64,000 nucleotides of DNA from an uncultured Lachnospiraceae bacterium (lineage in GTDB: Bacteria; Bacillota; Clostridia; Lachnospirales; Lachnospiraceae): assembly GCA_910579865.1 (NCBI GenBank), contig CAJTXA010000011.1, positions 62,001 through 126,000 on the forward strand. Reading direction: 5' to 3'. Positions 43,386 through 52,024 of this stretch are shown here, one piece after another. Position 1 is the stretch's first letter. Each line of letters starts with the position of its first letter. Made by a program: the position numbers and the translations under genes. The notes beneath the pieces are model-generated. The model searched no databases and was not told the origin of the DNA. It was given only the letters and a program-made list of their open reading frames with translations.

Positions 43386-43913
43386 CTATAGTTTAACTGT
43401 ATAAACTTCAGTTATCACAGACTCCCACTTCCCAGATTTTCTTAACATATGTTCTACAATATCTCTTACTGCCCCATATCCTCCCTTTATAGAGCTAACA
43501 TAATCTGAACATGCAAGCACTTCTTTACAGCTATCGGCTGGGCATCCAATAAATCCCGCTAACTGCATTGCAGCTAAATCATTTAAGTCATCTCCAATAT
43601 AGGCTAATTCTTCTTTTGCAATCTTATTTTTTTCCATAAATTGTAATAAAAACTGATATTTATCTTTTATTCCTTGATAAAGATAATCTGGTTTTAAATC
43701 TTCCATTCGTCGTTTTGTAGTAATGGACTCTCTTCCTGTTAAAATCATTATTTTCATTTCACAAAAGTGTAAAATTTCAAAAATAATCCCATCCTTAACA
43801 GAAAACTTTTTAATTTCTTTTTCCTCATCATTATAATAAATAGAACCATCTGTTAATGTTCCATCCACATCAACCACCCAAATTTTTATTTTATAATCAT
43901 TTTTTTTTTTCAT
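43386..43913 (-). CDS. kdsC: Kdo-8-phosphate phosphatase (KdsC-type)
   Basis: A 175-residue HAD phosphatase of KdsC type, without a cap domain. IWVVDVDGTLTDGSIYYNDEEKEIKKFSVKDG (about 11-42) with DxDGT; ILTGRES; the lysine region KDKYQFL; and YIGDDLNDLAAMQLAGF are all present, and the length is right. KdsC removes phosphate from Kdo-8-P to give Kdo. ATG 43913 has GGAG ten bases upstream. The longer frame (to 44024) overlaps the neighbour. NeuNAc-9-P phosphatases are related, but KdsA nearby supports Kdo. Confidence 0.85.
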   Translation of the reverse strand: MKKKNDYKIKIWVVDVDGTLTDGSIYYNDEEKEIKKFSVKDGIIFEILHFCEMKIMILTGRESITTKRRMEDLKPDYLYQGIKDKYQFLLQFMEKNKIAKEELAYIGDDLNDLAAMQLAGFIGCPADSCKEVLACSDYVSSIKGGYGAVRDIVEHMLRKSGKWESVITEVYTVKL

Positions 43914-43947
43914 ACATTCATTTCTCCAAAAATAGAAATCAAAAATT

Positions 43948-44613
43948 TTACGAAAATTCATGTTCTCGATAATATTGGTATAAAATTTTTGCCAATTCCC
44001 AATCCTTTTCTGTATCAATATCAACTGTCATATTATAAGCATCAAACCAATATGGATTTTCTCCAACCATATAGCCACATCGCTCAATACTTTTTCGAGT
44101 TAATATTTCGTTAGCCCAACTAATTTGATAAATAGGAGGAATATACTGTGAATATTTATGCCAATATCCAAATCCAAACCCAATCGGATTATGATTTTGA
44201 TCTAAAAAATAATTTTTTAATGGATAAATCACATTTAAAGAATCATGATCGTTTCGTACTTCTTCCCATATTTTAAACATACTTTCATAATCTTGAAATA
44301 GTGGGTCCATTCCAGAACAATATAAAATATCATCTTCTCCTGGAACATCTTTACAAACATTTCGAACAACATCGACTGTATTAGTTGCCAGTTTTGTATA
44401 TTTTTCTTCTCTAAGAATATAATTTATATTCCATTTTTCTGCTACATATGCAAAATCAGTTACTTCACAGCTTAAATAAATATCTTTTCTATCCATTACT
44501 TTCACTAATTTTTCTAATAAAATATCGGTTAAAGACATTTCTTTATAAAAAGGTCTATAGTTTTTATGTACAACCCTTGTAGAACCTGCTTTTCCTAATA
44601 TCACTGCTTTCAT
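43948..44613 (-). CDS. CMP-sugar synthetase (NeuA/KdsB-like cytidylyltransferase)
   Basis: A 221-residue cytidylyltransferase. The N-terminal KAVILGKAGSTRVVHKNYRPFYKEMSLTDILLEKL is the nucleotide-binding start, with K-GSTR in place of the usual ARGGSKG or ARLASTR. Later come LATNTVDVVRNVC, LYCSGMDPLF and DIDTEKDWELAKIL, the terminal motif of NeuA-type enzymes. By position it should make CMP-Kdo or a related CMP-ulosonate. It is closer to the acylneuraminate branch than to classical KdsB, so it could be a separate origin of KdsB function. It overlaps kdsA by four bases. Confidence 0.8.
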   Translation of the reverse strand: MKAVILGKAGSTRVVHKNYRPFYKEMSLTDILLEKLVKVMDRKDIYLSCEVTDFAYVAEKWNINYILREEKYTKLATNTVDVVRNVCKDVPGEDDILYCSGMDPLFQDYESMFKIWEEVRNDHDSLNVIYPLKNYFLDQNHNPIGFGFGYWHKYSQYIPPIYQISWANEILTRKSIERCGYMVGENPYWFDAYNMTVDIDTEKDWELAKILYQYYREHEFS

Positions 44614-45452
44614 ACTAATTCACTCCTTCTTAAATTATCAAATTTTTTTGCTTTTTTCAAAATCATTTCTACATCAGCAAGTTTTAATTGACTTGGACCA
44701 TCTGAAACTGCATGATCTGGATCTGGATGAACTTCTGCAAAAATTCCATCTATACCAACTGACAATCCTGCATACATAAGATATGGCACAAAATCTCGAT
44801 TTCCAGATGTAAATTGTTTATCACTTCCTGGCTGCTGTACCGAATGTGTCACATCTAAAAATACTGGATAACCTAACTTTCTCATCTCGACTAATCCTTG
44901 CATGTCTACAACCAAGCGATTATAACCAAATGAAGAACCTCTTTCACACAATATAATTTTTTCATTTTTACAAGATAACATTTTTTCGATCACATTATCC
45001 ATATTCCACGGAGCCATAAATTGTCCTTTTTTAATATTTACTGCTTTTCCTGTACGAGCAGCAGATAAAATTAAATCCGTTTGTCTACACAAATAAGCTG
45101 GAATCTGTAACAGATCTACTACCTTTCCAACTTCTTCACACTGCCAAGTTTCATGAACATCTGTAGTAACTGGAATTTGATATTTTTCTTTTATATCATT
45201 TAAAATCTCTAATCCTTTTTTCATTCCCACTCCTCTACCTGCATGTAGATAAGAACGATTTGCTTTATCATAAGAACCTTTAAAAATATAATTGATTTCC
45301 AATGATTCACAAATTTCTTTTAGTGTTCCTGCCACTTCATCGCACATCTGCCAGCTTTCAATTGAGCAAGGTCCACCAATAAATGTCATTTTATTTCCCC
45401 CAATTTCCATCACATCTTTTTCAGTTAATACAAAGGGTTTTATTTTTTCCAT
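44610..45452 (-). CDS. kdsA: 3-deoxy-8-phosphooctulonate synthase
   Basis: KdsA condenses arabinose-5-phosphate with phosphoenolpyruvate to Kdo-8-phosphate. Signature segments in this 280-residue protein: FIGGPCSIES (about 23-32), FKGSYDKANRSYLHAGRG, VTTDVHETWQCEEV, DLLQIPAYLCRQTDL, AVNIKKGQFMAPWNMDNV, CERGSSFGYNRLVVDM, FLDVTHSVQQPG and EVHPDPDHAVSDGPSQL. The FKxSxDKANRS and LCRQTDL elements separate it from DAHP and NeuB synthases. A Cys in the PC(S/V)IES site is not the metal Cys, so metal class is unclear. I use ATG 45452 (GGGAGG 13 bases before); ATG 45473 is the alternative. Confidence 0.92.
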   Translation of the reverse strand: MEKIKPFVLTEKDVMEIGGNKMTFIGGPCSIESWQMCDEVAGTLKEICESLEINYIFKGSYDKANRSYLHAGRGVGMKKGLEILNDIKEKYQIPVTTDVHETWQCEEVGKVVDLLQIPAYLCRQTDLILSAARTGKAVNIKKGQFMAPWNMDNVIEKMLSCKNEKIILCERGSSFGYNRLVVDMQGLVEMRKLGYPVFLDVTHSVQQPGSDKQFTSGNRDFVPYLMYAGLSVGIDGIFAEVHPDPDHAVSDGPSQLKLADVEMILKKAKKFDNLRRSELV

Positions 45453-45937
45453 TTTTTTATAATTTCCTCCCATTCTTCTAATGTAATTGTCGTTCTTCTT
45501 TGTGCATAAGTTGTTTTTTGAATTTTTTCATCTAAATAAAACGAATCATTTTGTATATAATTCGTAGAAATCTCTTCAAATACTGCTCCTAAGATACTCC
45601 AAAACATGTGATCTTGTCCTCTTTCAATATGTACCATTTCTCCTGCATTTAATGAATACTCTTTTCCATCAATTTCAATCTCAAGATTTCCATATAATAC
45701 ATAAAAAGATTCTTTTTTAATTTTATGGTAATGGCATGGATATTTTTGATTAGGAAGCATAATAACATAACTTTTACAATAATCACGATTTACAATATTA
45801 ATAAAAACTGCTCCTGTTCGTTCAAAATTTTCATTTCCACAGTGATGGTATATATTTACTATAGCTGATTTTGGCAATACTATCTTTGCGGCATCAAGAA
45901 CTGAAAGTGCTTTATATAAATATTCTTTCTCATTCAT
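45440..45937 (-). CDS. Cupin-domain protein of the glycan operon
   Basis: A 165-residue protein with one cupin domain: YVIMLPNQKYPCHYHKIKKESFYVLYGNLEIEIDG (HxH and E in motif 1, about 57-91) and LNAGEMVHIERGQDHMFWSI (motif 2). Metal ligands H-H-E-H are present. It resembles D-lyxose-isomerase-like cupins and those fused to ulosonate synthases. A sugar isomerase or ligand-sensing role next to KdsA is plausible but unproven. It overlaps the big glycosyltransferase gene by four bases and kdsA by 13. Confidence 0.72.
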   Translation of the reverse strand: MNEKEYLYKALSVLDAAKIVLPKSAIVNIYHHCGNENFERTGAVFINIVNRDYCKSYVIMLPNQKYPCHYHKIKKESFYVLYGNLEIEIDGKEYSLNAGEMVHIERGQDHMFWSILGAVFEEISTNYIQNDSFYLDEKIQKTTYAQRRTTITLEEWEEIIKKWKK

Positions 45938-48921
45938 CTTATCGTTCCTTCTTTCATTTGCATTTGGCTTACAATTAATTGAACAATATCTTCTAACAGT
46001 ACCTTTTCCGTTTCATTTGAATACATCCAATCATATTGATTCTTTTGACCATACATAGCAGAAAGAGAAAAGCTCTCACTAATATGACAAATTAAACTTC
46101 TGCGATAATTCTTCTCTATATTAAGAGAAATTTTAATACAATCTGCCATACTGATGATATCTAAAAATCCACTACGAAGTCCAATTACAGCTCCTGCTTT
46201 TTCCAAAAAAGGAACACTCTTTTCATAAGGAATAAACAATGCCTTTGTATTCTTAACAGGAGGCTCTTTTGCTCCTGAAGAGTTTGTACATACACAGATT
46301 CCCTGTTCCATTAATCTTGCAGCCAATTGATTCCAAAAGGACATAGGAACCCCCTTCACGGTTTTTGCATAAGGTGCCAATAGTACTGTTTTAGATGGGA
46401 TTAATTGATTTTCTTCAAATACTTTTTGAAGAAAATCAATATCTTCCTCAAAGACTGGTTTTGTAATTTCTTTTTCATTTACTTCCAAAATTGCTTGACT
46501 AAGGGAAAACCAATTAAAATCATGTAAACCTTCTAAATAAGATAAAATTCCAGTATGGCGGTAAAAAATATGATAATGCATACAATTTATATGAATCAAA
46601 TTCTTTGAATCAAACATAAATAAATTAAGAATAAACCTCATTTCTTCTGTTGAAAATATAGCTATATTTTGTATATTAAAAAGCTCCGCTACTTTCTTGC
46701 TAGAAGAATTCCATACTCCAAAAACAGGAATTGAATTTTCATATTTTTTTGCATATCCTTCAAAAAAAAGAGCATACAAATAAGCATCTCCTGTACCAAA
46801 TGCAGATAAAAACAAACGTGCATTTTCTCCATATTGTTTAATCATAATAGCATACAGGCGATACCCTTCTAAAACTTTATGAGAAAATACGTCTAAAATA
46901 CGTATTGGACTATAACTAAGTAATTTCTTATGTATCTTTTCCTTTTTTTCTTTTATTTTTCTAGCAATTCTATTATAAGTATAATGACAAGTATATTTTA
47001 ATCCATGATCTCTAATACATTGAAATCCTCTCCGAATCAATCGAAAACTTTTTGATATTTTATTTCTAATACGATTACGAATACGACCTTGCTCTTTTAA
47101 GATTTTTGTTTCATTTATTAATGCTTTAATTCTTTTATCACGTGGTTCTAAATTATAATGTTTATCTTGCTTTGCATAAACCATCAAACACTGATATGCT
47201 TTTTCAAAATCAACGCTTTCTAATTCTTCTGCAATCTTAGGAAGAAAATTGTGCAATTTTTTTCGTAGACCATATTCTACATTTAATTCATTTCCTTTTC
47301 GAAATAAATCTATATACAACTCTGCAATATCAAAAGGTCCTATATTATTTCCATCATATATTCGAAAAAGATAATTATAAGCATCTTTTAATCCCCATTC
47401 CCGTTCTTGTGAATATTTAATATAAGAACGTCCATTTGCTTCTTTCAAAAATTTTATAAATTGTTCAATTGCATTTTCTGTCAATCCTTGTTTTCTATAA
47501 AATCTACCTAAATAAAAATAATAAGGACCTTCACACAATATCTGATTTTGAGGAATTAATATAATTTCATCTTCTCTACGTAAACCAGAAAGTGCCGAAA
47601 AAAGAAATGATTGATTAATTGGATCTGACATAAGTAATTCTGCATTTTCTACAAGTACTTTTCGAAATTTATCATCTAAAATTATTTTTAATTTTTTAAA
47701 TCCTTCAAAATTTAAATCATAATTTTTATATAAACTTTCTAATAATTCAAAATAACTAGTATAATCAATTTGTGCATCAATAAAATCAAATATTCTTGAC
47801 ATGCCAATTATTCTATTTTTCTGTCGTTTATATTTCAAGTCTTGCATTGTTAAATTATTATCTGCAACCATTTCTTCCTTATAATTTTCATATTCATATT
47901 TTGAAATTACTGGATAATAATTCGCTTTAAGAAAATTTGTATATATATAATCCATAACATAAACAATCTTTTTTGATATTTCTATTGTATAAGAAACTCT
48001 ACGCTCCAAATGTGCCTGATCACAATGAATTCCTTCCGGCAAGTATTTTACAACTTCTCTATAATCTACATAACAGCCAGCATCTTTTGCATTATCATAA
48101 TCTCTTTTTAATGCAACATTTTTACGCATCTCTCTTTGATCTTCACAATCAAATTCCCCTGCAATAATAATACCCTTCCCTCGTAATATGGCATCTATAT
48201 AACATGAAATAGATGTTGAAACAATACTGAAACTACTGTCAATTAGCTCCTGTAAATCTATATGCTCATTTAGCAAAATAAGGTTATCTGGCAAATTTCC
48301 ATTTGTAATTGTTTCTAAAATAACATAGAGATGTTGTCCATTTTTATGTGTTTGATTTTTTGTATCTTTTAAAAGCCATCGAGGTTTTACTACAAGATTA
48401 TAACTTGGAAAATTTTCACAAATTTCTAGAAGCATATTAGCAACTTGATATTTTCCTTTTTCTCCAAAAGGAATATGTCCAGCATCAATATATAAGATTT
48501 GATTTTTCACTTCTATTTTTGTTTTTGGAGTATCATTTTTCGCAATTCCAATTGGCATATAAGCACAATCTTCTTTGCATCGTAAAATCCTATCCTTATA
48601 AGCAGTAAACATAAAATCTGCTCCGTCTGAAGGCCAATTATTTGATAAAAAATTATATGAAAATATATAGATATCAAAATAACATAAAACATTCATTGAA
48701 TCTGGTCCACAAAACGCAACATCAAATTCTTTAACAATTTTAGAGGTTAATTTTTCAGCTGGATTTATAATTAAACCCATATGCTTAAACATGCGAATAT
48801 CTTTTTCGTCCATAACAGTAGCAAAAATCTCAACTTCATGTCCTTGTTGAATCATCTCTTTTATTACATTTTCAAAAGATAAATTCGTTGAATCCATTGC
48901 AGAAACTACTAAAATTTTCAT
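45934..48921 (-). CDS. Two-module glycosyltransferase
   Basis: A 995-residue cytosolic protein. The N-terminal module (about 1-320) has a GT-B look: MKILVVSAMDSTNLSFENVIKEMIQQGHEVEIF at the start, then ILYIDAGHIPFGEKGKYQVA and SSFSIVSTSISCYIDAILRGKGII. A helical, TPR-like middle (about 380-640) contains YFYLGRFYRKQGLTENAIEQFIKFLKE. The C-terminal module (about 690-990) resembles GT9 heptosyltransferases: VLLAPYAKTVKGVPMSFWNQLAARLMEQG and AGAVIGLRSGFLDIISMADC. The latter segment closely matches the GT9-like gene at 51978-53003. No donor can be assigned; the N-terminal module is a candidate Kdo transferase. Confidence 0.7.
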   Translation of the reverse strand: MKILVVSAMDSTNLSFENVIKEMIQQGHEVEIFATVMDEKDIRMFKHMGLIINPAEKLTSKIVKEFDVAFCGPDSMNVLCYFDIYIFSYNFLSNNWPSDGADFMFTAYKDRILRCKEDCAYMPIGIAKNDTPKTKIEVKNQILYIDAGHIPFGEKGKYQVANMLLEICENFPSYNLVVKPRWLLKDTKNQTHKNGQHLYVILETITNGNLPDNLILLNEHIDLQELIDSSFSIVSTSISCYIDAILRGKGIIIAGEFDCEDQREMRKNVALKRDYDNAKDAGCYVDYREVVKYLPEGIHCDQAHLERRVSYTIEISKKIVYVMDYIYTNFLKANYYPVISKYEYENYKEEMVADNNLTMQDLKYKRQKNRIIGMSRIFDFIDAQIDYTSYFELLESLYKNYDLNFEGFKKLKIILDDKFRKVLVENAELLMSDPINQSFLFSALSGLRREDEIILIPQNQILCEGPYYFYLGRFYRKQGLTENAIEQFIKFLKEANGRSYIKYSQEREWGLKDAYNYLFRIYDGNNIGPFDIAELYIDLFRKGNELNVEYGLRKKLHNFLPKIAEELESVDFEKAYQCLMVYAKQDKHYNLEPRDKRIKALINETKILKEQGRIRNRIRNKISKSFRLIRRGFQCIRDHGLKYTCHYTYNRIARKIKEKKEKIHKKLLSYSPIRILDVFSHKVLEGYRLYAIMIKQYGENARLFLSAFGTGDAYLYALFFEGYAKKYENSIPVFGVWNSSSKKVAELFNIQNIAIFSTEEMRFILNLFMFDSKNLIHINCMHYHIFYRHTGILSYLEGLHDFNWFSLSQAILEVNEKEITKPVFEEDIDFLQKVFEENQLIPSKTVLLAPYAKTVKGVPMSFWNQLAARLMEQGICVCTNSSGAKEPPVKNTKALFIPYEKSVPFLEKAGAVIGLRSGFLDIISMADCIKISLNIEKNYRRSLICHISESFSLSAMYGQKNQYDWMYSNETEKVLLEDIVQLIVSQMQMKEGTIR

Positions 48922-49009
48922 TAGAGTTCCCTCCCAATATATACTAAAATCTTTTTATCCAAATCATTTTTATTAACAAACAAAATTCCCTTTGTTTATC
49001 CAATAATAT
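48922..49009. other. Short intergenic gap inside the glycan operon
   Basis: The only sizeable gap inside the operon (88 bp). It contains the GGGAGG site of the large glycosyltransferase and a weak 6-bp hairpin (ACAAAC with its complement). I see no strong terminator or promoter. Confidence 0.5.
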
Positions 49010-49399
49010 TTAAAGCATTTTATCTACAACAAACATCTCATCCATAAAAACATCTCGTTCTGTATTTACTGCTATAGCTGTATGTAATCCAGAAGGCTTT
49101 TTATCATTTACAAGAATCCTTTCTCCAAATGGCATTTCATAAAGGATTGCATCATATCGAATTCCCTGTGACAAAAGAAACGTTTCTGTTTTTTCTTTTA
49201 ATTCAATCGAACGAGAAGTTAAAAATATCACTTTATCTTCGGCAGCTATTTGCTTAAAAAAGGAAATAGCTCCATCAAGAAGTGTATCTTCTCCATCTAT
49301 TTTATAACCATTATGTTTTACAATTGTTCCATCTAAATCTAATATCCAAGTCTTTCCTAATGAAGATAACACGATTGTTTTTTCTGTTTCATTATACAT
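49010..49399 (-). CDS. Small HAD-like phosphatase
   Basis: A 129-residue HAD protein. WILDLDGTIVKHNGYKIDGED (about 17-37) holds DLDGT; VIFLTSRS is motif II; and ILVNDKKPSG (about 94-103) contains the acidic end motif ND-KP. No cap domain. It is of the capsule-associated LNS2/polynucleotide-kinase-phosphatase-like group, similar to proteins adjacent to nucleotidyltransferase-kinase genes in capsule clusters. The substrate may be a sugar- or polyol-phosphate. It overlaps the isomerase gene by eight bases. Confidence 0.72.
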   Translation of the reverse strand: MYNETEKTIVLSSLGKTWILDLDGTIVKHNGYKIDGEDTLLDGAISFFKQIAAEDKVIFLTSRSIELKEKTETFLLSQGIRYDAILYEMPFGERILVNDKKPSGLHTAIAVNTERDVFMDEMFVVDKML

Positions 49400-49976
49400 T
49401 TTTTAACTGCTCCCCTATATATCCGCCTGGATGATTTTCCTTAAACTCTTCTAATGTCACACCTCTTCTCTCTGCCAATGTAAGAGCAAGAGCTTGTAAC
49501 ATAATTAAATTTACAGTCGTAGAATTATTAGGAACCATATTCCAGGGATCTCCTTCATGCATTAAATCCAAAATTAAATGTTTTGGTATTTCTTTTGCCA
49601 ATGTACTTTCTCTACGAAAAGACAGAAGCCAAATCTCTACTTCTCTCTTTTTTAACAAAGAAGTTAAATAGACGGATTCGATTGTTTCTCCGCTTTTTGT
49701 AAGGACTATTACAAGATCCCCTTTCTTTACAGTGCCGAGATCTCCATGCACTGCACTATTGGTATTCATATAACTAGCAGCCATTCCTAAAGAATTCATT
49801 GTTCCTATAAATTTATCACAAACTGGTACATTTTTTCCCAATCCACTTACTACAATCTTATTTCCTTCTCTTAATGTTGCTTCACATTCATCTACCAATT
49901 TTGTAAACATTGCTTCATCAATGGATTCAATTGATTTTTCTATTGTTTTTAATAAATTTTTAAAGTATTGTTTCAT
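49392..49976 (-). CDS. kdsD: Arabinose-5-phosphate isomerase (KdsD-type, no CBS domains)
   Basis: A 194-residue SIS-domain protein. IVVSGLGKNVPVCDKFIGTMNSLGMAASYMNTNSAVHGDLGTVKKGDLVIVLTKSGETIE (about 38-96) contains the KdsD features GxGK, HGDLG and SGET-E. NNSTTVNLIMLQALALTLAERRGV and NHPGGYIGEQL complete it. Full-size KdsD has two CBS domains after this; they are missing, as in other single-domain isomerases. It would supply arabinose-5-phosphate to KdsA. ATG 49976 has TTGGAGG nine bases before it and overlaps the preceding gene by 17 bases. Confidence 0.85.
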   Translation of the reverse strand: MKQYFKNLLKTIEKSIESIDEAMFTKLVDECEATLREGNKIVVSGLGKNVPVCDKFIGTMNSLGMAASYMNTNSAVHGDLGTVKKGDLVIVLTKSGETIESVYLTSLLKKREVEIWLLSFRRESTLAKEIPKHLILDLMHEGDPWNMVPNNSTTVNLIMLQALALTLAERRGVTLEEFKENHPGGYIGEQLKNV

Positions 49977-51477
49977 GGAATACATCCTCCAAATAAAATA
50001 GTCCATTATAAAATGCACCACAAATTGAATCATAATCTTCCCATGCATAGGTAGTAAGAGAAAGCCATATAATTGCATGTAGAAAATGAATTTGAGAAGC
50101 TGTAACTTCTCCCTCTACAAAATGGAAAAACTCTTCTTCCATATCTTCCCAGCCATTTGAACTAATTTCTAATTGAACCGAATCTTCTTCTATATTTAAA
50201 GTAAAACATTTTCGATTAAAACAATCATAATTTCCCACAATAGAATAGTAAAGTTTTGCCCAATCATAAGCTGGATCTCCATATAATTCCGTAAATCCAA
50301 AATAGCCTCTTGGATCTAACAAAACAGGTGTTTGATCTTCTCGCAGCATAATATTTGAAAATGTACAGTCCCCATGGATTAGTTTAAATTCCATTGGCAT
50401 ATAGCAACGGCAAAGTTGTTCCATCCGTTCTTTTCGAAAAAAGACATTCTGGCATTGTTTTCCATTTATCCTAATAAATTCTTGTTTTGCAAATGGAACT
50501 AATTCTCTTACTTTTTCAAGACGGCTCCAAGTTTTTCCTATATAGGCTTCATAAACACTTTCATAGGAAGCAGGCATAACTGCAAGCATTTGTACACGTT
50601 TTAAGCAGTTTACCACCTCTTTTAGAATAGCTGTTTTTTCTGTCCGACTCAAATTTTGATATTCATAAATCGGTTTTCCATTGATATATTCCATTTTTAA
50701 TGGATGATATTCCACAATTTGAGGAATATTTTTAAAATTTTGATCTGCTACCTTTTGATACCAAGCTACCTCACGTACAGCCAAATCCTTTCCCTGTTGA
50801 TCAATTGGTTCTTTTACAAATAAATTTCCCTCTCGATAAACCTTATTAAATGGCCTGCATCTTGCTGTTTCTACTTTTTGATATTCAGAAAGTAAACCAT
50901 ATTCCTTTACATGATATAATGGCAAGCTTATAAACGCTATATTTTGTTTTGCCAGCCATCGCACAAATTCTCCTTCTTTTGGAACTTCACTTAAAACCGA
51001 TTTTTCCTGAAAGAAAAACATGCCAGCTACCCCAAACTGATTTGAAGATTCTTCTAGAAAGATATCTTTTTCATATTTCCATCGACAAGGAAAATCTTTT
51101 GCAATTCCAATATAACTTCCCAATTGATCTGGCAGTTCGAAATCCTTCGGCAAAATTAAATCTGACCAAATCAATAAAAATGGGGTTTCTTTTGGAATGA
51201 AACAGATTGCTTTTTGTAATCCCGCACAGGTTCCACCCTCTTTTGTCGCACATACCATCTGATAATCCACAGTTGCAAAAGCTGCCAAATAGCGTTTTAA
51301 AACTTCATACTTATAATCTCCAATAATAATATACTTACTATCTGGATACTTTCGAAACAAATGAAATAACATTGGAAGATTCTCGATTGGCACTAAAGCT
51401 TTTGGCTTATTTTTTGTTAAATATCCTAATCTGGTTCCTTTTCCTCCTGCCTGTACAATAATATACTCTGGTTTCAT
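49960..51477 (-). CDS. Fused nucleotidyltransferase and kinase-like protein
   Basis: A 505-residue fusion. The N-terminal module (about 1-230) is a sugar-nucleotide-type nucleotidyltransferase: YIIVQAGGKGTRLGYLTKNKPKALVPIENLPML (about 5-37), with LLIWSDLILP as the metal Asp region. The C-terminal module (about 240-505) has the aminoglycoside/choline-kinase fold: FKLIHGDCTFSNIMLREDQTPVLLDPRGYFG (HGDxxxxN and D), YGDPAYDWAKLYYSI. A phosphorylation step with a following nucleotidyl transfer on one small substrate fits this layout, as in choline or ethanolamine activation. The substrate is unknown. Confidence 0.8.
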   Translation of the reverse strand: MKPEYIIVQAGGKGTRLGYLTKNKPKALVPIENLPMLFHLFRKYPDSKYIIIGDYKYEVLKRYLAAFATVDYQMVCATKEGGTCAGLQKAICFIPKETPFLLIWSDLILPKDFELPDQLGSYIGIAKDFPCRWKYEKDIFLEESSNQFGVAGMFFFQEKSVLSEVPKEGEFVRWLAKQNIAFISLPLYHVKEYGLLSEYQKVETARCRPFNKVYREGNLFVKEPIDQQGKDLAVREVAWYQKVADQNFKNIPQIVEYHPLKMEYINGKPIYEYQNLSRTEKTAILKEVVNCLKRVQMLAVMPASYESVYEAYIGKTWSRLEKVRELVPFAKQEFIRINGKQCQNVFFRKERMEQLCRCYMPMEFKLIHGDCTFSNIMLREDQTPVLLDPRGYFGFTELYGDPAYDWAKLYYSIVGNYDCFNRKCFTLNIEEDSVQLEISSNGWEDMEEEFFHFVEGEVTASQIHFLHAIIWLSLTTYAWEDYDSICGAFYNGLFYLEDVFHETIL

Positions 51478-51478
51478 C

Positions 51479-52024
51479 TTATACTTGTCCTTTCAAAAAT
51501 TCGATTATCTCTATATCACTCCCACTATAGATTGGTGCATTGGGTCTTTCAAATGGATAGATTCGATAAACTCCAATTACAAAAACTTCTTCTTTTGTAG
51601 TCCCTCGTTTTCCAACTAATTTTGCAGCATTTCTGCCATTTGGTTCATCTAAAGAAGCAACCAAAAACCGTTTATCAAAATCATATAAACAATAAAACTG
51701 CATCAAATCTTCCGCTTTTTTCCGACTAAAAGAACAAACTTCTAAAATATGATCCGAAAAAAGCAAAGCACTTTTCTTTACCACAGAATCCTGCGTTAAA
51801 AGAATTGCATTTTTATACTTCCTTCTTTTTAATAATTCATCTAAATATAATAAAGCGAAATAGTTAATTTCTTTTTCACAGGAAGGCATCAATATGATAA
51901 TCGTTTTGTCCCCGACTCCCTTTCGTTTCATCAGTTTTCTCCATTGCCACCAACCACGATATGCTGCAAATAAATTTCTATATAGTTCCCTCTTTACCAT
52001 TTTCAAATGTTTTGATGTCGACAT
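51479..52024 (-). CDS. Conserved protein of the glycan operon, function unknown
   Basis: A 181-residue protein that I do not recognise. It starts with a basic amphipathic segment (KRELYRNLFAAYRGWWQWRKLMKRKG), and the core (TIIILMPSCEKEINYFALLYLDELLKRRKYKNAILLTQDS) looks like a small alpha/beta domain with alternating strands and helices. The W- and R-rich start could touch the membrane. It begins at ATG 52024 behind AAAGGGGA and overlaps the upstream GT9-like gene by 47 bases, which ties its expression to glycosyltransferase synthesis. Confidence 0.6.
   Translation of the reverse strand: MSTSKHLKMVKRELYRNLFAAYRGWWQWRKLMKRKGVGDKTIIILMPSCEKEINYFALLYLDELLKRRKYKNAILLTQDSVVKKSALLFSDHILEVCSFSRKKAEDLMQFYCLYDFDKRFLVASLDEPNGRNAAKLVGKRGTTKEEVFVIGVYRIYPFERPNAPIYSGSDIEIIEFLKGQV

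Noticed and set aside
45452..48921. NeuB/sialic acid pathway instead of Kdo
   Set aside because: KdsA-specific FKGSYDKANRS and LCRQTDL motifs and a KdsD-type isomerase are present, and no UDP-GlcNAc epimerase is found nearby.
49392..49976. GmhA-type heptose isomerase
   Set aside because: The HGDLG and HPGG-IGEQL motifs are those of arabinose-5-phosphate isomerases, not of sedoheptulose-7-phosphate isomerase.
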